Shown piece after piece: positions 54,342 to 64,000 of a DNA stretch of 64,000 bases; position 1 is the first letter of the stretch; the number at the start of each line of letters is the position of its first letter. The notes under the pieces were generated by a model. That model searched no databases, was not told the origin of the DNA, and saw nothing but the letters and a program-made list of their open reading frames with translations. The translations under genes and the position numbers were made by a program. The stretch spans positions 1 to 64,000 of the forward strand of contig JARGXX010000118.1 of NCBI GenBank assembly GCA_030374765.1. The letters run 5' to 3'. Source of the stretch: Agarophyton chilense (lineage: Eukaryota; Rhodophyta; Florideophyceae; Gracilariales; Gracilariaceae).

Positions 54342-57269
54342 ATGTCTCCCCTCCGCTTATTCACTGTCACTGCCTCTCTTTCCGCTCTTCTCGTTATCGT
54401 TCTTTCCGCTCATGTATCTCTGGAAGAATCAGACACTTTTATACAAAATCCGAATAGGGTCGCCACCTTCATGAAGTCTGCGCCTCATGCTTCTTTGTTT
54501 GGTAAAGCTGCTGTCACTCCTGCACCGGCAGCTGCTTTCAAACCGGGTATTCACCCTCGCATTCTTTTTGACGACCACGGATGGCTCCAGCTTTTGGAGC
54601 GTTATTCCAACGCCGGTACATTCGACCTGCCCACTTCCTGGTCGTTTTTCAACCGTCGAGCATCTCGCCACCTCGCCGACTCGAATCCCGTTATAAACAC
54701 ACTGGCTCACATGGAACGCAACGGCGAAACTACACTCTACACAGGAGATGAGGATCTTTCCTCTTCTTCGCAGCAAGAGCTCGATGCATTGCACCCGCTT
54801 GCAAACCATATCATGAACATGTCCGAGGGTTATCATCAGAGCTTCTTCATTTGCGCGGTGTGGGCCAGCGTGAACGAGAACGTTGTTCAGGAACGGGGTG
54901 AAAGAGAGTCATTCATGACCACCACAGTTGACGACTGCGTGAAGGCGTCTGTTGCATGGGCAAAAGTGCTCCTCGCCCATCGCGCTGTCAACTGCGCCGG
55001 GAAGTGCCCAAATGGAGACGGAGCCCAACGAGCTTTTCTGTGGGACGAAGATCGGTGGTTCGAAGTGTCCAATGACTGGTTTTCCGCCGGGTCCTCATTG
55101 GCACTCACCCTCGATGTTTTGTACGATCGGTTCTCCAGCGACGAACAACGAATTGTGCTCAGCGCCCTAGCGCTGCTCATGTACAAACAGACGTCGTGGG
55201 GAACTGCTCTCCAAAGCTCCCGAAAATCTCCCAACGCCGCCCAGCACCCTCACCGCATCTTCAGCAACTGGGCCTTGTATCATGGCCACCTCTACATTAC
55301 AAACCTGGTCCTTGAGGGCGAGACCAACTTCGACGCATATGCGAGCTCCGTGATGTCGTCGAGTGGCGACACAGGCTTCAACAGCGGACTCAACCACCGC
55401 TTTACCGCCCTCATCGAAGCATACATGACCCACGCTGTGTATCCCGATGGGGCGACGTTCGAGGACGCCTACACGTACTTCATCGCGCTTCGCGAAGGAT
55501 CGCTGGCGCTCGTGGCCGCTGAACGCCGAGGGCTTCGCGTCATGGACACCGATCGCTTTCGCGGCCTCATCCACAACGTGGCCCAAATGATGGAGCCGTG
55601 GCAGTGCGCCCGCATTGTTGGTCACTCGTCGGGCGGCGGCATATCGTATCCCGCGTGGGCCGCCCTGTTCAAGTACGCGTATCCTGACGGCGCACTCCCG
55701 CAAATGGTGTGGAAGCAAAGGATGGGGAAGCACTTCAAAAACAACAGCCCTTGTCGCATTCAATGGGGGCAGGTTCTCTTACACGTCACTGTTCTTGGCT
55801 TGGAGCACGGAACATCGACGTACGCTGAGTCCCCACAAGGATTGGAGAAGGAGTTTTTGCAACACTTCCCGCTCTCATACTTCAGCCCCCGTCGGGGACT
55901 GCTGATCGCCAGAGGCAGTGAAGCCGAGAACGCCATATACGTGCACTTTGATGCGCGTCCCGATGCGATATTCCCAGGGCACGACAACGCGGACCGAGGT
56001 ATATTCACGCTTACCGCTTTCAAAACGGCATGGATTGACGATCACGTGTGGAACAAGAACATCGATTCCAGAAAGCACTCGCTCATGCACATCGACGGGC
56101 TCGCTCAAGATGCGAAGGCGCCCTCCGTAGCCATGGTTGCAGTCGAAGACAATGGGCGAGAGGTCGTTGCGACGGCCAACTTGACTTACGCATACAACGT
56201 GCAGTGGGCAAGAAACTGGCCGTTTGACAAAGCCCCAATGACGGCTGTAACCGTCACGCAAGAGGACGGCTCATCGAGGCTAGTCGGAAAGCGCTTCGAT
56301 ATGGCGGAGTATGGACACCCACACGATTTTGGATGGCCCGCCGACGACGACGGAGCAGATCTGGGATTCACTCGAGATCAATTCAACATGCACGGGGACC
56401 CCGATGTTGGATTCAGAGGCATGTGGGTCTGGAAGAGCAACTATCGCGAAGTTTCCTTGGACTGGATGGTGCGCTCCGTGGTGTTGAACCGAGGAGTTGC
56501 AGGACCTGGATTCTTCATGGTTGTTGACTCCACCCGGGTGTCCGGGGGCGCTTCGAATCACAAGTTTGAATCGTATCTGATGTTGGGTGATCTGGTGCAA
56601 GTAGACGCGGATTCATCGAGCTGCGAGGGTAACACGTGCCGCATTGTTCTGAGCGATGAAGGAATTGCCCAGGTCGACATTCACGTGATATCGACAGGAC
56701 ACTCAATATCATACCGCACGGAAGAGTTCACGAGCGACAAGCGGCATGAAAGGCTTATCATCCGAAGCGACAACGGGCAAGAGGAGCTCTTCTGGATCGC
56801 GTTCCACCCACATATCGGAGAGCCGGAACGATTCTCGATGGATCAGGACCCAAACGGAACTTCAGTGACAGTGATCTACGACGATGAAGAGTTCCTTTAC
56901 AGCATTGATTCCGAAACACACGCAGTTGTACAGGGTGACGCGGCTGCAAAAAGCCCGCTTTCCTCTCCCAGTTCATCCCCAGAACCATCTCCGTCATACA
57001 GTGCCTCACCCAGCATTTCCGTATCAACAACGCCGTCTTTGTCTGCTTCGCCGAGCCCGCAGCCCCCGGCTTCTCAAAGTGCATCTCCACCTCTGTCTTC
57101 CTCGATGTTGCCGCTTGTGGCCCATGCCTCAAGCTCTCCATCTCCAAGCCCGTCAACTTCTCACGCTCCGACACCAAAGCGCTGGAGACCAAAGTGGTGG
57201 CAGAGGCGTAGGTGGTGGAGGCGCAACTGGTGGAGACGTAATAATTCCTCCAAAATGTATATTTACTGA
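54342..57269 (+). CDS. Heparinase II/III-like secreted protein, copy R4
   Basis: Consensus protein. This is the last copy with the GCG form of Ala438 (55,655) and the shortened upstream A run (54,142-54,143). The change back to the common form occurs between this gene and R5, so the border of the sub-family lies in or near the spacer at 57,270-59,120. Confidence 0.85.
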   Translation: MSPLRLFTVTASLSALLVIVLSAHVSLEESDTFIQNPNRVATFMKSAPHASLFGKAAVTPAPAAAFKPGIHPRILFDDHGWLQLLERYSNAGTFDLPTSWSFFNRRASRHLADSNPVINTLAHMERNGETTLYTGDEDLSSSSQQELDALHPLANHIMNMSEGYHQSFFICAVWASVNENVVQERGERESFMTTTVDDCVKASVAWAKVLLAHRAVNCAGKCPNGDGAQRAFLWDEDRWFEVSNDWFSAGSSLALTLDVLYDRFSSDEQRIVLSALALLMYKQTSWGTALQSSRKSPNAAQHPHRIFSNWALYHGHLYITNLVLEGETNFDAYASSVMSSSGDTGFNSGLNHRFTALIEAYMTHAVYPDGATFEDAYTYFIALREGSLALVAAERRGLRVMDTDRFRGLIHNVAQMMEPWQCARIVGHSSGGGISYPAWAALFKYAYPDGALPQMVWKQRMGKHFKNNSPCRIQWGQVLLHVTVLGLEHGTSTYAESPQGLEKEFLQHFPLSYFSPRRGLLIARGSEAENAIYVHFDARPDAIFPGHDNADRGIFTLTAFKTAWIDDHVWNKNIDSRKHSLMHIDGLAQDAKAPSVAMVAVEDNGREVVATANLTYAYNVQWARNWPFDKAPMTAVTVTQEDGSSRLVGKRFDMAEYGHPHDFGWPADDDGADLGFTRDQFNMHGDPDVGFRGMWVWKSNYREVSLDWMVRSVVLNRGVAGPGFFMVVDSTRVSGGASNHKFESYLMLGDLVQVDADSSSCEGNTCRIVLSDEGIAQVDIHVISTGHSISYRTEEFTSDKRHERLIIRSDNGQEELFWIAFHPHIGEPERFSMDQDPNGTSVTVIYDDEEFLYSIDSETHAVVQGDAAAKSPLSSPSSSPEPSPSYSASPSISVSTTPSLSASPSPQPPASQSASPPLSSSMLPLVAHASSSPSPSPSTSHAPTPKRWRPKWWQRRRWWRRNWWRRNNSSKMYIY

Positions 57270-57329
57270 TTTGTATAGCTAGCTTTGGTGGATGATGTGG
57301 AATCAAACTAACTCCCACCTAACTCTGTA

Positions 57330-57335
57330 AATAAA
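57330..57335 (+). terminator. Polyadenylation signal of copy R4
   Basis: AATAAA, 61 bases past the stop. Confidence 0.6.
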
Positions 57336-59007
57336 GTCCACCCACATAACAACTAGCTGCACGCCGCATAGCAATCGCATATAGATACCTCAAAATAGTG
57401 ATTGGAAAAACTTCAAGGAAGGCATGACGTGTTGGTGACTGCACATGTGGTGACAAACCATATTGTATGAATACCACAGCTACCTAAACCGAAGCATTAA
57501 GCGCCCTCTGTTTGTTCCCAGTGTCGGTCATGTCTTGAAAGTGCCTAAAAGTAAGAAGAACATGCAGAAGAGAGTCAAAAGTAAATGCCGGCTTGCTTTA
57601 TTCACTGCGTGGAGCATTCCGATCGCTGTAATTTTAGTAGTAACTTCAAGCGCCATATACAGCAATACACAAATGGCAATACTTGCACATGCACTTTTCA
57701 ATCCAGCTCAGGAAAACACCGAAATAGGGCCACTCAAATATTGTCCAGGTCCGTCCGTTCTCGCACGTTGAGAACGAGCTGTATGACTCGCGCTTAAAAA
57801 GCGTTCGTTGAAGAAGATTGAAACAAGTCTCTCCTGTTGCAATGCAAAATGGCGTGTGTTGCAACACGCAAATGCCTTTGCCCTTGTGCGGGCTCGACAA
57901 ATGTACAGCATTGCGAAGAGTGCCTTGAACGTTCGAAGACGCCTGAAACAGCCCTGTCTAGTATTCGTTAGGCTCTTGACGACGGTTTACGAATAGTGGG
58001 CTAGCTGACAGCTTTGCAACTGGCCCGAACGACTACCGAGTTAGGCTAGAAGCTAGAGTACTAATAAAAATCCTGACTCGCCTTGGCCTCCATCTCGGAC
58101 GGCAAGCGACGACCCAGAAGATTCCCAAACTCTAAAATCACCTTCCCTGAACAACCCGCGCAGTTGGCCGCATTTGCACCACGTCCTTCCTTCCTTCTTA
58201 CACGGCCTGTACTCTATTACATTAAATCTTCTGTGTGTGTGAGGAGGATAACTTATCTGACTCATACCATATCAGATCCTGTATCCAACTTTTTTTCGTT
58301 TGAAACACCTAGAACAATAGCTGTCCCCAACACACGCTTGTCTACAAGCTGCCGTCAACTCATTGCCAGAAACAGAAACGTGTTGCTGTAAGATGTACGC
58401 TCAGGGTGGGACATCCATTCTCACAGCCTACAGTCAGGAGAACATTTCTTGATAACCACAACAATCATTTTTCTTGCTACAGAAATACAGAACTACAAAA
58501 GTGATTGCAGCTTTTTCGGGAGTCACTTGTGAGGAATAGTACATACAGCCTAAACGCCAGCATCCCTCCAGGTAATGTTTACAAGAAAGGGAGGGTTACA
58601 AAAGAACCAACGAGACAATCTAGCTCATGGAGAGCATCTAACTAACTAATGTAGCAAGACGTTTCGCACCATGGCGAAAAGCATACCGGAACTGCTCCGC
58701 GCACTTCGAAATCGCAGTTTTAGCCCAGCGTAGTCCAAATAGCTTTGCACAGCACGCAACTGCGTCCTCATTTGCACAAGCCAAAGGGGCCTGCTTCTCC
58801 ATTATTCAACCATTCGTCCCACAAAACCAACTGTTCTGATTGAAGGTACACACCCAAACTAATCCACAGTGACATGAGGTTTGCCAGCAACGTCAACCCT
58901 AAATACCTTCTTCTGTTCCAAATAAGGAATGCATCCCAACCCGGCTTCTGAAGGCGTGTATGGCGCTAGAGACGAATGAGGATAACGTCATAGCCCCCGA
59001 CGATGCA

Positions 59008-59013
59008 TATAAA
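59008..59013 (+). promoter_or_regulatory. TATA box of copy R5
   Basis: Same core promoter, with the common three-base A run upstream. Confidence 0.6.
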
Positions 59014-59120
59014 CTCACATAGACGATTCCATCACAGCCATCTCTCCACAATATTCTCACCTGACTGCGCAGCACTGCTACTTACTTTCACTACTACTCT
59101 ACTAACTTTTGCCCTAACAA

Positions 59121-62048
59121 ATGTCTCCCCTCCGCTTATTCACTGTCACTGCCTCTCTTTCCGCTCTTCTCGTTATCGTTCTTTCCGCTCATGTATCTCT
59201 GGAAGAATCAGACACTTTTATACAAAATCCGAATAGGGTCGCCACCTTCATGAAGTCTGCGCCTCATGCTTCTTTGTTTGGTAAAGCTGCTGTCACTCCT
59301 GCACCGGCAGCTGCTTTCAAACCGGGTATTCACCCTCGCATTCTTTTTGACGACCACGGATGGCTCCAGCTTTTGGAGCGTTATTCCAACGCCGGTACAT
59401 TCGACCTGCCCACTTCCTGGTCGTTTTTCAACCGTCGAGCATCTCGCCACCTCGCCGACTCGAATCCCGTTATAAACACACTGGCTCACATGGAACGCAA
59501 CGGCGAAACTACACTCTACACAGGAGATGAGGATCTTTCCTCTTCTTCGCAGCAAGAGCTCGATGCATTGCACCCGCTTGCAAACCATATCATGAACATG
59601 TCCGAGGGTTATCATCAGAGCTTCTTCATTTGCGCGGTGTGGGCCAGCGTGAACGAGAACGTTGTTCAGGAACGGGGTGAAAGAGAGTCATTCATGACCA
59701 CCACAGTTGACGACTGCGTGAAGGCGTCTGTTGCATGGGCAAAAGTGCTCCTCGCCCATCGCGCTGTCAACTGCGCCGGGAAGTGCCCAAATGGAGACGG
59801 AGCCCAACGAGCTTTTCTGTGGGACGAAGATCGGTGGTTCGAAGTGTCCAATGACTGGTTTTCCGCCGGGTCCTCATTGGCACTCACCCTCGATGTTTTG
59901 TACGATCGGTTCTCCAGCGACGAACAACGAATTGTGCTCAGCGCCCTAGCGCTGCTCATGTACAAACAGACGTCGTGGGGAACTGCTCTCCAAAGCTCCC
60001 GAAAATCTCCCAACGCCGCCCAGCACCCTCACCGCATCTTCAGCAACTGGGCCTTGTATCATGGCCACCTCTACATTACAAACCTGGTCCTTGAGGGCGA
60101 GACCAACTTCGACGCATATGCGAGCTCCGTGATGTCGTCGAGTGGCGACACAGGCTTCAACAGCGGACTCAACCACCGCTTTACCGCCCTCATCGAAGCA
60201 TACATGACCCACGCTGTGTATCCCGATGGGGCGACGTTCGAGGACGCCTACACGTACTTCATCGCGCTTCGCGAAGGATCGCTGGCGCTCGTGGCCGCTG
60301 AACGCCGAGGGCTTCGCGTCATGGACACCGATCGCTTTCGCGGCCTCATCCACAACGTGGCCCAAATGATGGAGCCGTGGCAGTGCGCCCGCATTGTTGG
60401 TCACTCGTCGGGCGGCGGCATATCGTATCCCGCATGGGCCGCCCTGTTCAAGTACGCGTATCCTGACGGCGCACTCCCGCAAATGGTGTGGAAGCAAAGG
60501 ATGGGGAAGCACTTCAAAAACAACAGCCCTTGTCGCATTCAATGGGGGCAGGTTCTCTTACACGTCACTGTTCTTGGCTTGGAGCACGGAACATCGACGT
60601 ACGCTGAGTCCCCACAAGGATTGGAGAAGGAGTTTTTGCAACACTTCCCGCTCTCATACTTCAGCCCCCGTCGGGGACTGCTGATCGCCAGAGGCAGTGA
60701 AGCCGAGAACGCCATATACGTGCACTTTGATGCGCGTCCCGATGCGATATTCCCAGGGCACGACAACGCGGACCGAGGTATATTCACGCTTACCGCTTTC
60801 AAAACGGCATGGATTGACGATCACGTGTGGAACAAGAACATCGATTCCAGAAAGCACTCGCTCATGCACATCGACGGGCTCGCTCAAGATGCGAAGGCGC
60901 CCTCCGTAGCCATGGTTGCAGTCGAAGACAATGGGCGAGAGGTCGTTGCGACGGCCAACTTGACTTACGCATACAACGTGCAGTGGGCAAGAAACTGGCC
61001 GTTTGACAAAGCCCCAATGACGGCTGTAACCGTCACGCAAGAGGACGGCTCATCGAGGCTAGTCGGAAAGCGCTTCGATATGGCGGAGTATGGACACCCA
61101 CACGATTTTGGATGGCCCGCCGACGACGACGGAGCAGATCTGGGATTCACTCGAGATCAATTCAACATGCACGGGGACCCCGATGTTGGATTCAGAGGCA
61201 TGTGGGTCTGGAAGAGCAACTATCGCGAAGTTTCCTTGGACTGGATGGTGCGCTCCGTGGTGTTGAACCGAGGAGTTGCAGGACCTGGATTCTTCATGGT
61301 TGTTGACTCCACCCGGGTGTCCGGGGGCGCTTCGAATCACAAGTTTGAATCGTATCTGATGTTGGGTGATCTGGTGCAAGTAGACGCGGATTCATCGAGC
61401 TGCGAGGGTAACACGTGCCGCATTGTTCTGAGCGATGAAGGAATTGCCCAGGTCGACATTCACGTGATATCGACAGGACACTCAATATCATACCGCACGG
61501 AAGAGTTCACGAGCGACAAGCGGCATGAAAGGCTTATCATCCGAAGCGACAACGGGCAAGAGGAGCTCTTCTGGATCGCGTTCCACCCACATATCGGAGA
61601 GCCGGAACGATTCTCGATGGATCAGGACCCAAACGGAACTTCAGTGACAGTGATCTACGACGATGAAGAGTTCCTTTACAGCATTGATTCCGAAACACAC
61701 GCAGTTGTACAGGGTGACGCGGCTGCAAAAAGCCCGCTTTCCTCTCCCAGTTCATCCCCAGAACCATCTCCGTCATACAGTGCCTCACCCAGCATTTCCG
61801 TATCAACAACGCCGTCTTTGTCTGCTTCGCCGAGCCCGCAGCCCCCGGCTTCTCAAAGTGCATCTCCACCTCTGTCTTCCTCGATGTTGCCGCTTGTGGC
61901 CCATGCCTCAAGCTCTCCATCTCCAAGCCCGTCAACTTCTCACGCTCCGACACCAAAGCGCTGGAGACCAAAGTGGTGGCAGAGGCGTAGGTGGTGGAGG
62001 CGCAACTGGTGGAGACGTAATAATTCCTCCAAAATGTATATTTACTGA
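59121..62048 (+). CDS. Heparinase II/III-like secreted protein, copy R5
   Basis: Consensus protein. Unlike R1-R4 it has GCA for Ala438 (60,434) and the three-base A run upstream (58,920-58,922), so it matches the left-array copies more closely than its right-array neighbours. Confidence 0.85.
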   Translation: MSPLRLFTVTASLSALLVIVLSAHVSLEESDTFIQNPNRVATFMKSAPHASLFGKAAVTPAPAAAFKPGIHPRILFDDHGWLQLLERYSNAGTFDLPTSWSFFNRRASRHLADSNPVINTLAHMERNGETTLYTGDEDLSSSSQQELDALHPLANHIMNMSEGYHQSFFICAVWASVNENVVQERGERESFMTTTVDDCVKASVAWAKVLLAHRAVNCAGKCPNGDGAQRAFLWDEDRWFEVSNDWFSAGSSLALTLDVLYDRFSSDEQRIVLSALALLMYKQTSWGTALQSSRKSPNAAQHPHRIFSNWALYHGHLYITNLVLEGETNFDAYASSVMSSSGDTGFNSGLNHRFTALIEAYMTHAVYPDGATFEDAYTYFIALREGSLALVAAERRGLRVMDTDRFRGLIHNVAQMMEPWQCARIVGHSSGGGISYPAWAALFKYAYPDGALPQMVWKQRMGKHFKNNSPCRIQWGQVLLHVTVLGLEHGTSTYAESPQGLEKEFLQHFPLSYFSPRRGLLIARGSEAENAIYVHFDARPDAIFPGHDNADRGIFTLTAFKTAWIDDHVWNKNIDSRKHSLMHIDGLAQDAKAPSVAMVAVEDNGREVVATANLTYAYNVQWARNWPFDKAPMTAVTVTQEDGSSRLVGKRFDMAEYGHPHDFGWPADDDGADLGFTRDQFNMHGDPDVGFRGMWVWKSNYREVSLDWMVRSVVLNRGVAGPGFFMVVDSTRVSGGASNHKFESYLMLGDLVQVDADSSSCEGNTCRIVLSDEGIAQVDIHVISTGHSISYRTEEFTSDKRHERLIIRSDNGQEELFWIAFHPHIGEPERFSMDQDPNGTSVTVIYDDEEFLYSIDSETHAVVQGDAAAKSPLSSPSSSPEPSPSYSASPSISVSTTPSLSASPSPQPPASQSASPPLSSSMLPLVAHASSSPSPSPSTSHAPTPKRWRPKWWQRRRWWRRNWWRRNNSSKMYIY

Positions 62049-62108
62049 TTTGTATAGCTAGCTTTGGTGGATGATGTGGAATCAAACTAACTCCCACCTA
62101 ACTCTGTA

Positions 62109-62114
62109 AATAAA
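62109..62114 (+). terminator. Polyadenylation signal of copy R5
   Basis: AATAAA, 61 bases past the stop. Confidence 0.6.
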
Positions 62115-63786
62115 GTCCACCCACATAACAACTAGCTGCACGCCGCATAGCAATCGCATATAGATACCTCAAAATAGTGATTGGAAAAACTTCAAGGAAG
62201 GCATGACGTGTTGGTGACTGCACATGTGGTGACAAACCATATTGTATGAATACCACAGCTACCTAAACCGAAGCATTAAGCGCCCTCTGTTTGTTCCCAG
62301 TGTCGGTCATGTCTTGAAAGTGCCTAAAAGTAAGAAGAACATGCAGAAGAGAGTCAAAAGTAAATGCCGGCTTGCTTTATTCACTGCGTGGAGCATTCCG
62401 ATCGCTGTAATTTTAGTAGTAACTTCAAGCGCCATATACAGCAATACACAAATGGCAATACTTGCACATGCACTTTTCAATCCAGCTCAGGAAAACACCG
62501 AAATAGGGCCACTCAAATATTGTCCAGGTCCGTCCGTTCTCGCACGTTGAGAACGAGCTGTATGACTCGCGCTTAAAAAGCGTTCGTTGAAGAAGATTGA
62601 AACAAGTCTCTCCTGTTGCAATGCAAAATGGCGTGTGTTGCAACACGCAAATGCCTTTGCCCTTGTGCGGGCTCGACAAATGTACAGCATTGCGAAGAGT
62701 GCCTTGAACGTTCGAAGACGCCTGAAACAGCCCTGTCTAGTATTCGTTAGGCTCTTGACGACGGTTTACGAATAGTGGGCTAGCTGACAGCTTTGCAACT
62801 GGCCCGAACGACTACCGAGTTAGGCTAGAAGCTAGAGTACTAATAAAAATCCTGACTCGCCTTGGCCTCCATCTCGGACGGCAAGCGACGACCCAGAAGA
62901 TTCCCAAACTCTAAAATCACCTTCCCTGAACAACCCGCGCAGTTGGCCGCATTTGCACCACGTCCTTCCTTCCTTCTTACACGGCCTGTACTCTATTACA
63001 TTAAATCTTCTGTGTGTGTGAGGAGGATAACTTATCTGACTCATACCATATCAGATCCTGTATCCAACTTTTTTTCGTTTGAAACACCTAGAACAATAGC
63101 TGTCCCCAACACACGCTTGTCTACAAGCTGCCGTCAACTCATTGCCAGAAACAGAAACGTGTTGCTGTAAGATGTACGCTCAGGGTGGGACATCCATTCT
63201 CACAGCCTACAGTCAGGAGAACATTTCTTGATAACCACAACAATCATTTTTCTTGCTACAGAAATACAGAACTACAAAAGTGATTGCAGCTTTTTCGGGA
63301 GTCACTTGTGAGGAATAGTACATACAGCCTAAACGCCAGCATCCCTCCAGGTAATGTTTACAAGAAAGGGAGGGTTACAAAAGAACCAACGAGACAATCT
63401 AGCTCATGGAGAGCATCTAACTAACTAATGTAGCAAGACGTTTCGCACCATGGCGAAAAGCATACCGGAACTGCTCCGCGCACTTCGAAATCGCAGTTTT
63501 AGCCCAGCGTAGTCCAAATAGCTTTGCACAGCACGCAACTGCGTCCTCATTTGCACAAGCCAAAGGGGCCTGCTTCTCCATTATTCAACCATTCGTCCCA
63601 CAAAACCAACTGTTCTGATTGAAGGTACACACCCAAACTAATCCACAGTGACATGAGGTTTGCCAGCAACGTCAACCCTAAATACCTTCTTCTGTTCCAA
63701 ATAAGGAATGCATCCCAACCCGGCTTCTGAAGGCGTGTATGGCGCTAGAGACGAATGAGGATAACGTCATAGCCCCCGACGATGCA

Positions 63787-63792
63787 TATAAA
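63787..63792 (+). promoter_or_regulatory. TATA box of copy R6
   Basis: Same core promoter, with the common three-base A run upstream. Confidence 0.6.
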
Positions 63793-63899
63793 CTCACATA
63801 GACGATTCCATCACAGCCATCTCTCCACAATATTCTCACCTGACTGCGCAGCACTGCTACTTACTTTCACTACTACTCTACTAACTTTTGCCCTAACAA

Positions 63900-64000
63900 A
63901 TGTCTCCCCTCCGCTTATTCACTGTCACTGCCTCTCTTTCCGCTCTTCTCGTTATCGTTCTTTCCGCTCATGTATCTCTGGAAGAATCAGACACTTTTAT
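63900..64000 (+). CDS. Heparinase II/III-like secreted protein, copy R6, cut by the window end
   Basis: The first 33 codons, covering the signal peptide, are present and identical to the other copies. TATA box and leader are intact and the upstream A run is the three-base form (63,699-63,701). The gene presumably continues beyond the window. Confidence 0.85.
   Translation, partial: MSPLRLFTVTASLSALLVIVLSAHVSLEESDTF

Larger units (their letters stand above)
38477..64000 (+). repeat. Right tandem array, inverted relative to the left one, five complete copies plus a partial sixth
   Basis: This is the same unit as the left array in the opposite orientation. Gene starts lie at 40008, 44786, 49564, 54342, 59121 and 63900, giving periods of 4778, 4778, 4778, 4779 and 4779. 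The 4,778-bp periods come from a one-base shortening of an A run upstream of copies 2, 3 and 4. Similarity to the unit begins at 38,477, about 1.53 kb upstream of the first ATG, in sequence equivalent to the 3' flank of a preceding gene. The array runs off the right edge of the window. Confidence 0.97.

Noticed and set aside
1-64000. Regularly spaced repeats as a possible CRISPR array
   Set aside because: The repeats are 4.78-kb gene units and transposon relics in eukaryotic DNA; no short repeat-spacer pattern occurs.

Overview
The window is eukaryotic nuclear DNA, most likely from a multicellular red alga, with moderate confidence in that placement. It carries a secreted polysaccharide-lyase-like protein with a Ser/Pro-rich tail, single-exon genes with TATA boxes and AATAAA signals, short spliceosomal-type introns, and a spacer full of decayed Ty3/gypsy, Ty1/copia and Plavaka-like elements. 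Nothing in it looks bacterial. The species cannot be fixed from sequence alone.

Layout. (1) Positions 1-18,996 hold a head-to-tail tandem array of a 4,779-bp unit with four complete copies, genes on the minus strand. (2) Positions 18,997-38,476 are a unique spacer of about 19.5 kb. (3) Positions 38,477-64,000 hold the same unit on the plus strand: five complete genes and the start of a sixth, cut by the window edge. The arms form a giant inverted repeat whose genes all point outward. Each arm meets a window edge while still inside the repeat, so total copy number is unknown. The copies differ at only a handful of positions that I could find.

Each unit holds one 975-codon gene (TATA box, 5' leader with no upstream ATG, uninterrupted reading frame, polyadenylation signal) and a spacer of about 1.85 kb. 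The protein has a signal peptide, a heparinase II/III- or dermatan-sulfate-epimerase-like body, a Ser/Pro-rich linker and an unusual Trp/Arg-rich C-terminus. It is probably a secreted enzyme acting on acidic, perhaps sulfated, polysaccharide. In a red alga a role on cell-wall galactans is attractive but unproven. Near-identical copies imply recent amplification or active homogenisation, with gene dosage as a possible benefit.

The spacer is a graveyard with a few surprises. From left to right it holds 2.9 kb with no recognisable gene; a Ty1/copia pol fossil; a CTAG-rich block; a strong GC-rich hairpin; a minus-strand block of repeated mini-exons and introns; a broken Plavaka-like DNA transposase; a Ty3/gypsy fossil on the minus strand; a chromodomain and LTR-like end of gypsy type on the plus strand; a Ty1/copia fossil with one LTR that contains a heat-shock-element-like array; and a gypsy integrase fragment that runs up to the edge of the right array.
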